From Candidatus Hydrogenedens sp. (GTDB lineage Bacteria; Hydrogenedentota; Hydrogenedentia; Hydrogenedentales; Hydrogenedentaceae), in the NCBI GenBank assembly GCA_020216745.1, contig JAIWNQ010000237.1, forward strand, positions 1 to 10,000: a stretch of 10,000 bases of DNA. The letters are read 5' to 3'. Position numbers and translations under genes: made by a program. Positions 8,119 through 10,000 of this stretch are shown one piece after another. The first letter of the stretch is position 1. Every line of letters begins with the position of its first letter. Below the pieces are notes generated by a model. That model made no database searches and was not told the origin of the DNA. It saw only the letters and a list, made by a program, of their open reading frames with translations.

Positions 8119-9714
8119 TTAAAGAGATTGACTATTAGCCAATAAATGCATTACTGCCATACGTACTGCAACTCCATGGCTTACTTGATGTAAAATCAAA
8201 CTTCTCTTACTATCCGCTATATTCGTAGCCAATTCCACATCACGATTAATAGGTCCCGGATGCATCACAATGGCATGCTCCGGTGCATAACGAATCGTCT
8301 CATTATCAATTCGATATAATCGGATATACTCCCGAATACTTGGAAACAAACCTCGTGTTTGACGTTCCAATTGAATTCGCAATGCATAGATAATATCTGT
8401 GTCAACTAATGCTTCTTTGAGATTAGTTGTTATCCTTACTCCTAATTGCTCAAAACTTTTGGGTAATAATGTTTGGGGTCCACACAACGTTATATTGGCT
8501 CCCAATTTCAGTAAAGCCCAAATGTTACTCCGTGCAACCCGACTATGTGCTATATCTCCAATTATTGAAATCCGAACCCCTTCCAACGTTGCTTTGGGGT
8601 CCTTCCGATGGCTTCGAATGAATTCCCTCATTGTAAAAACATCCAGAAGTCCTTGTGTAGGATGTTCATGTTGCCCATCTCCTGCATTTATTACATGAGA
8701 AGTGTGAGAATCTGCAAGTAATTTTGGTACCCCTGAACAACGATGTCGAACAACAAGAATATCTGTTTTCATGGCTTCTATGTTATATAAAGTATCGTGC
8801 AATGTTTCTCCCTTCTTTTCGCTTGAACTTGACGCAGATAAGGAAAGTGTGTCAGCACTTAATCGCTTCGCTGCAAGGTCAAACGAAACAAAAGTCCGTG
8901 TACTTGGTTCGTGAAACCAATGAACAACAACTCTCCCTTGTAAAAGTGGTACCTTTTTTATACCCGTTTTACGCGACATTACTTCTAAAAAGGCTGGAAC
9001 CATATCTAAGATGGAGAGTATTTCCTCCTTTGATAAAAATTGCAACCCTAATAAATCTTTATGCTTCCATATTTTCAAAGCAGGATGGTCAGCACTAAAT
9101 ACTTGTTCCCCCTCAGAAACTTCGCTTAATACATTTTCCGCAGGTGCTTTATGTTCCTCAACCTTAACCATGTCTTTCCCATCCGTTTCCTTGAGTAAAA
9201 CTGAGATCCACAAATTGGATGGAATCGCTTCTGTCTCAGGTTTCCAAGCACAGTAAGAAGGTTGAATGGGCACTTCTCTGCCTCCGCGGTCAATTAAACA
9301 GGCAAGTAGTATTTTTTTCGGTCGACCATAATACATAATCTCGTCCATCGCCGCACGAATTGTTCTTCCAGCGGCAAGCACATCATCAACCAAAATAATC
9401 GTTCTATAGTTAATGTCAAATGAAAAATGTGTTGTACCCCGAACCTGAACTGTCCCACGTCCAATTCGCAAGTCATCACGATACAACGTTGTTGCAACAG
9501 CCCCTACTGGTGGTAATACATTAGATAGTTTAAATATTTCCTGTGCAATTCTCTGAGCCAGAGGATACCCTCTCCGCAAAATACCTATTAAAGCAAGTTC
9601 CTGCACATCATTTTCATTTACAATTTCACGAGCCAAAACGTGAATTAATTTTTGAATATCGTCTTCTTTAAATAATATTTTTCCTGCACAAATTGAGGCA
9701 TTATTACTTTCCAT
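8119..9714 (-). CDS. pyrR-pyrB: PyrR-PyrB fusion: PyrR-type phosphoribosyltransferase joined to aspartate carbamoyltransferase
   Basis: One uninterrupted frame of 531 residues. The first half (about 1-175) is a PyrR/uracil phosphoribosyltransferase domain: GILRRGYPLA, TLYRDDL, the phosphoribosyl-diphosphate motif IILVDDVLAAGRT (106-118) and LIDRGGREVPI. A charged linker (about 176-206) leads to a complete catalytic aspartate carbamoyltransferase, which makes carbamoyl-aspartate. It has STRT at 271-274, the SSEKKGE loop (Ser297, Lys301), Arg323, His351 in HEHPTQ, Arg392, Arg446 and HPGPINRD from 485. No pyrI gene is nearby. Residues matching Thr18, His22 and Arg27 of Bacillus PyrR, part of its RNA-binding face, are His25, Arg29 and Glu34 here, and the GKNxPTS segment is replaced by AWKPETEAIP. 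RNA binding is therefore doubtful. I chose ATG at 9714, since it has AAGG upstream and fits PyrR N-termini. A TTG at 9765 would add 17 residues but precedes the candidate promoter -10. Confidence 0.93.
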   Translation of the reverse strand: MESNNASICAGKILFKEDDIQKLIHVLAREIVNENDVQELALIGILRRGYPLAQRIAQEIFKLSNVLPPVGAVATTLYRDDLRIGRGTVQVRGTTHFSFDINYRTIILVDDVLAAGRTIRAAMDEIMYYGRPKKILLACLIDRGGREVPIQPSYCAWKPETEAIPSNLWISVLLKETDGKDMVKVEEHKAPAENVLSEVSEGEQVFSADHPALKIWKHKDLLGLQFLSKEEILSILDMVPAFLEVMSRKTGIKKVPLLQGRVVVHWFHEPSTRTFVSFDLAAKRLSADTLSLSASSSSEKKGETLHDTLYNIEAMKTDILVVRHRCSGVPKLLADSHTSHVINAGDGQHEHPTQGLLDVFTMREFIRSHRKDPKATLEGVRISIIGDIAHSRVARSNIWALLKLGANITLCGPQTLLPKSFEQLGVRITTNLKEALVDTDIIYALRIQLERQTRGLFPSIREYIRLYRIDNETIRYAPEHAIVMHPGPINRDVELATNIADSKRSLILHQVSHGVAVRMAVMHLLANSQSL

Positions 9715-9717
9715 AAG

Positions 9718-9764
9718 TTTTACCTTTTTAATTAATGGTAAAGGATGTTTGATAAATTTTACCA
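9718..9764 (-). promoter_or_regulatory. Three-part GGTAAA/TTTACC leader element before pyrR-pyrB
   Basis: On the minus strand TGGTAAA (9758-9764), TTTACCA (9736-9742) and GGTAAAA (9718-9724) follow each other. The middle copy can pair with either flanking copy, not both. Pairing with the last copy covers the GG of the ribosome binding site; pairing with the first leaves it free. The first two copies also form a perfect 7-bp dyad over the candidate -10 and start site, so a protein operator is the alternative reading. The stems are short and AT-rich, so stability is uncertain. Confidence 0.35.
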
Positions 9765-9784
9765 ATCAGACATATGTTGTACAA
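9756..9784 (-). promoter_or_regulatory. Candidate promoter of the pyrR-pyrB/pyrC operon
   Basis: On the minus strand TTGTAC (9779-9784) and TAAAAT (9756-9761) are 17 nt apart. The -10 matches 5 of 6 consensus bases and the -35 only 3 of 6. Transcription would start near 9749, giving a leader of about 35 nt before the ATG at 9714, too short for a classical PyrR attenuator. Confidence 0.4.
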
Positions 9785-9788
9785 AATA

Positions 9789-9819
9789 AAAAACCAGACA
9801 AATCAATCTTCAGGTTTTT
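9789..9819 (-). terminator. Weak intrinsic terminator candidate at the end of rtcB
   Basis: On the minus strand AAAAACC (9813-9819) can pair with GGTTTTT (9789-9795), extended past one mismatch by GA/TC, and the T-run of the second arm continues to 9788. The stop codon of rtcB lies in the loop. The stem is AT-rich, so efficiency is doubtful, but it sits directly before the candidate pyrimidine promoter. Confidence 0.35.
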
Positions 9820-10000
9820 CACCAGCAGGAGCCATCTTAACAATTCGCGGATAAAACACTGCCACTGGTACCACAAGGTCACTTTGTTCTTCCATCACTT
9901 TATCTATATTCTTATAGACCAAAGGAATTTCATCTACCCCCGCTGTTAATACTGTAATCCGTCGCTCCTTTAATAGAGATTCCACTTTTTTCCATGATAA
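9803..10000 (-). CDS. rtcB: RtcB family RNA 3'-phosphate ligase, C-terminal fragment
   Basis: The frame is open from the right window edge to TGA at 9803-9805 and gives the last 65 residues. The sequence reads VDEIPLVYKNIDKVMEEQSD, then a stretch ending FYPRIVKM and a short acidic tail. This matches the conserved end of RtcB, where DE-x-P-x-x-YK-D/N-I-D-x-V-M and a closing P-x-x-VKM segment are typical. RtcB joins RNA 2',3'-cyclic phosphate or 3'-phosphate ends to 5'-hydroxyl ends using GTP and manganese, in RNA repair or tRNA splicing. The catalytic His and Cys lie in the part outside the window, so activity cannot be judged. It is followed by 88 bp and the pyrR-pyrB gene on the same strand; a shared transcript through a weak terminator is possible but no functional link is obvious. 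Confidence 0.8.
   Translation of the reverse strand, partial: LSWKKVESLLKERRITVLTAGVDEIPLVYKNIDKVMEEQSDLVVPVAVFYPRIVKMAPAGEKPED

Noticed and set aside
9100..9190. Possibility that the fusion is a sequencing artefact joining two genes
   Set aside because: The frame is open throughout, the linker has ordinary composition, and no start with ribosome binding site is evident at the PyrB boundary. Reads would be needed to be certain.
9715..9765. TTG at 9765 as start of the PyrR-PyrB fusion, adding 17 residues
   Set aside because: No ribosome binding site is seen for it, the extra residues do not match PyrR N-termini, and it lies upstream of the candidate -10. ATG at 9714 has AAGG at a fair distance.

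Overview
The window is AT-rich bacterial DNA, densely coding, and holds six protein genes, two of them cut by the window edges. I see no rRNA, tRNA, insertion sequence, phage gene or CRISPR array. Three traits suggest a Gram-negative bacterium of the Planctomycetes/Hydrogenedentes kind: a Tat-exported Gfo/Idh-type oxidoreductase, a lipoprotein with an SEG/TEG-rich linker, and a SPASM-type protein. That placement is inference from protein style, not a database match.

Layout, left to right. Positions 1-627 (minus) carry the N-terminal 209 residues of a radical-SAM/SPASM-like protein that seems to have lost its iron-sulfur-binding cysteines. A 180-bp AT-rich divergent region with a perfect 9-bp dyad separates it from carA (808-1962, plus), the glutaminase subunit of carbamoyl-phosphate synthase. 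carA converges, 13 bp apart, on a long lipoprotein beta-propeller gene (1976-5074, minus). A 218-bp divergent region follows, with a strong sigma70-like promoter on the minus strand and a 14-bp direct repeat. Next is a Tat-signal Gfo/Idh/MocA oxidoreductase (5293-6690, plus). Its end and the end of pyrC flank a short GC-richer array of 9-bp tandem repeats (6704-6757). The right third is a minus-strand pyrimidine operon: a PyrR-PyrB fusion (start most likely 9714, end 8119) followed after 14 bp by pyrC (6776-8104). Upstream is the C-terminal end of rtcB (9803-10000), separated from the operon by a candidate terminator and promoter.

Three of the first steps of de novo UMP synthesis are encoded here: CarA (with CarB, which is not in the window), aspartate carbamoyltransferase and dihydroorotase. 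The most unusual object is the single reading frame joining a PyrR-type phosphoribosyltransferase to a complete aspartate carbamoyltransferase. Its phosphoribosyl-diphosphate site and its carbamoyltransferase active site both look intact, while residues aligned with the RNA-binding face of Bacillus PyrR are changed. This suggests the PyrR half now acts as an enzyme or nucleotide sensor attached to the committed step, rather than as an mRNA attenuation protein.
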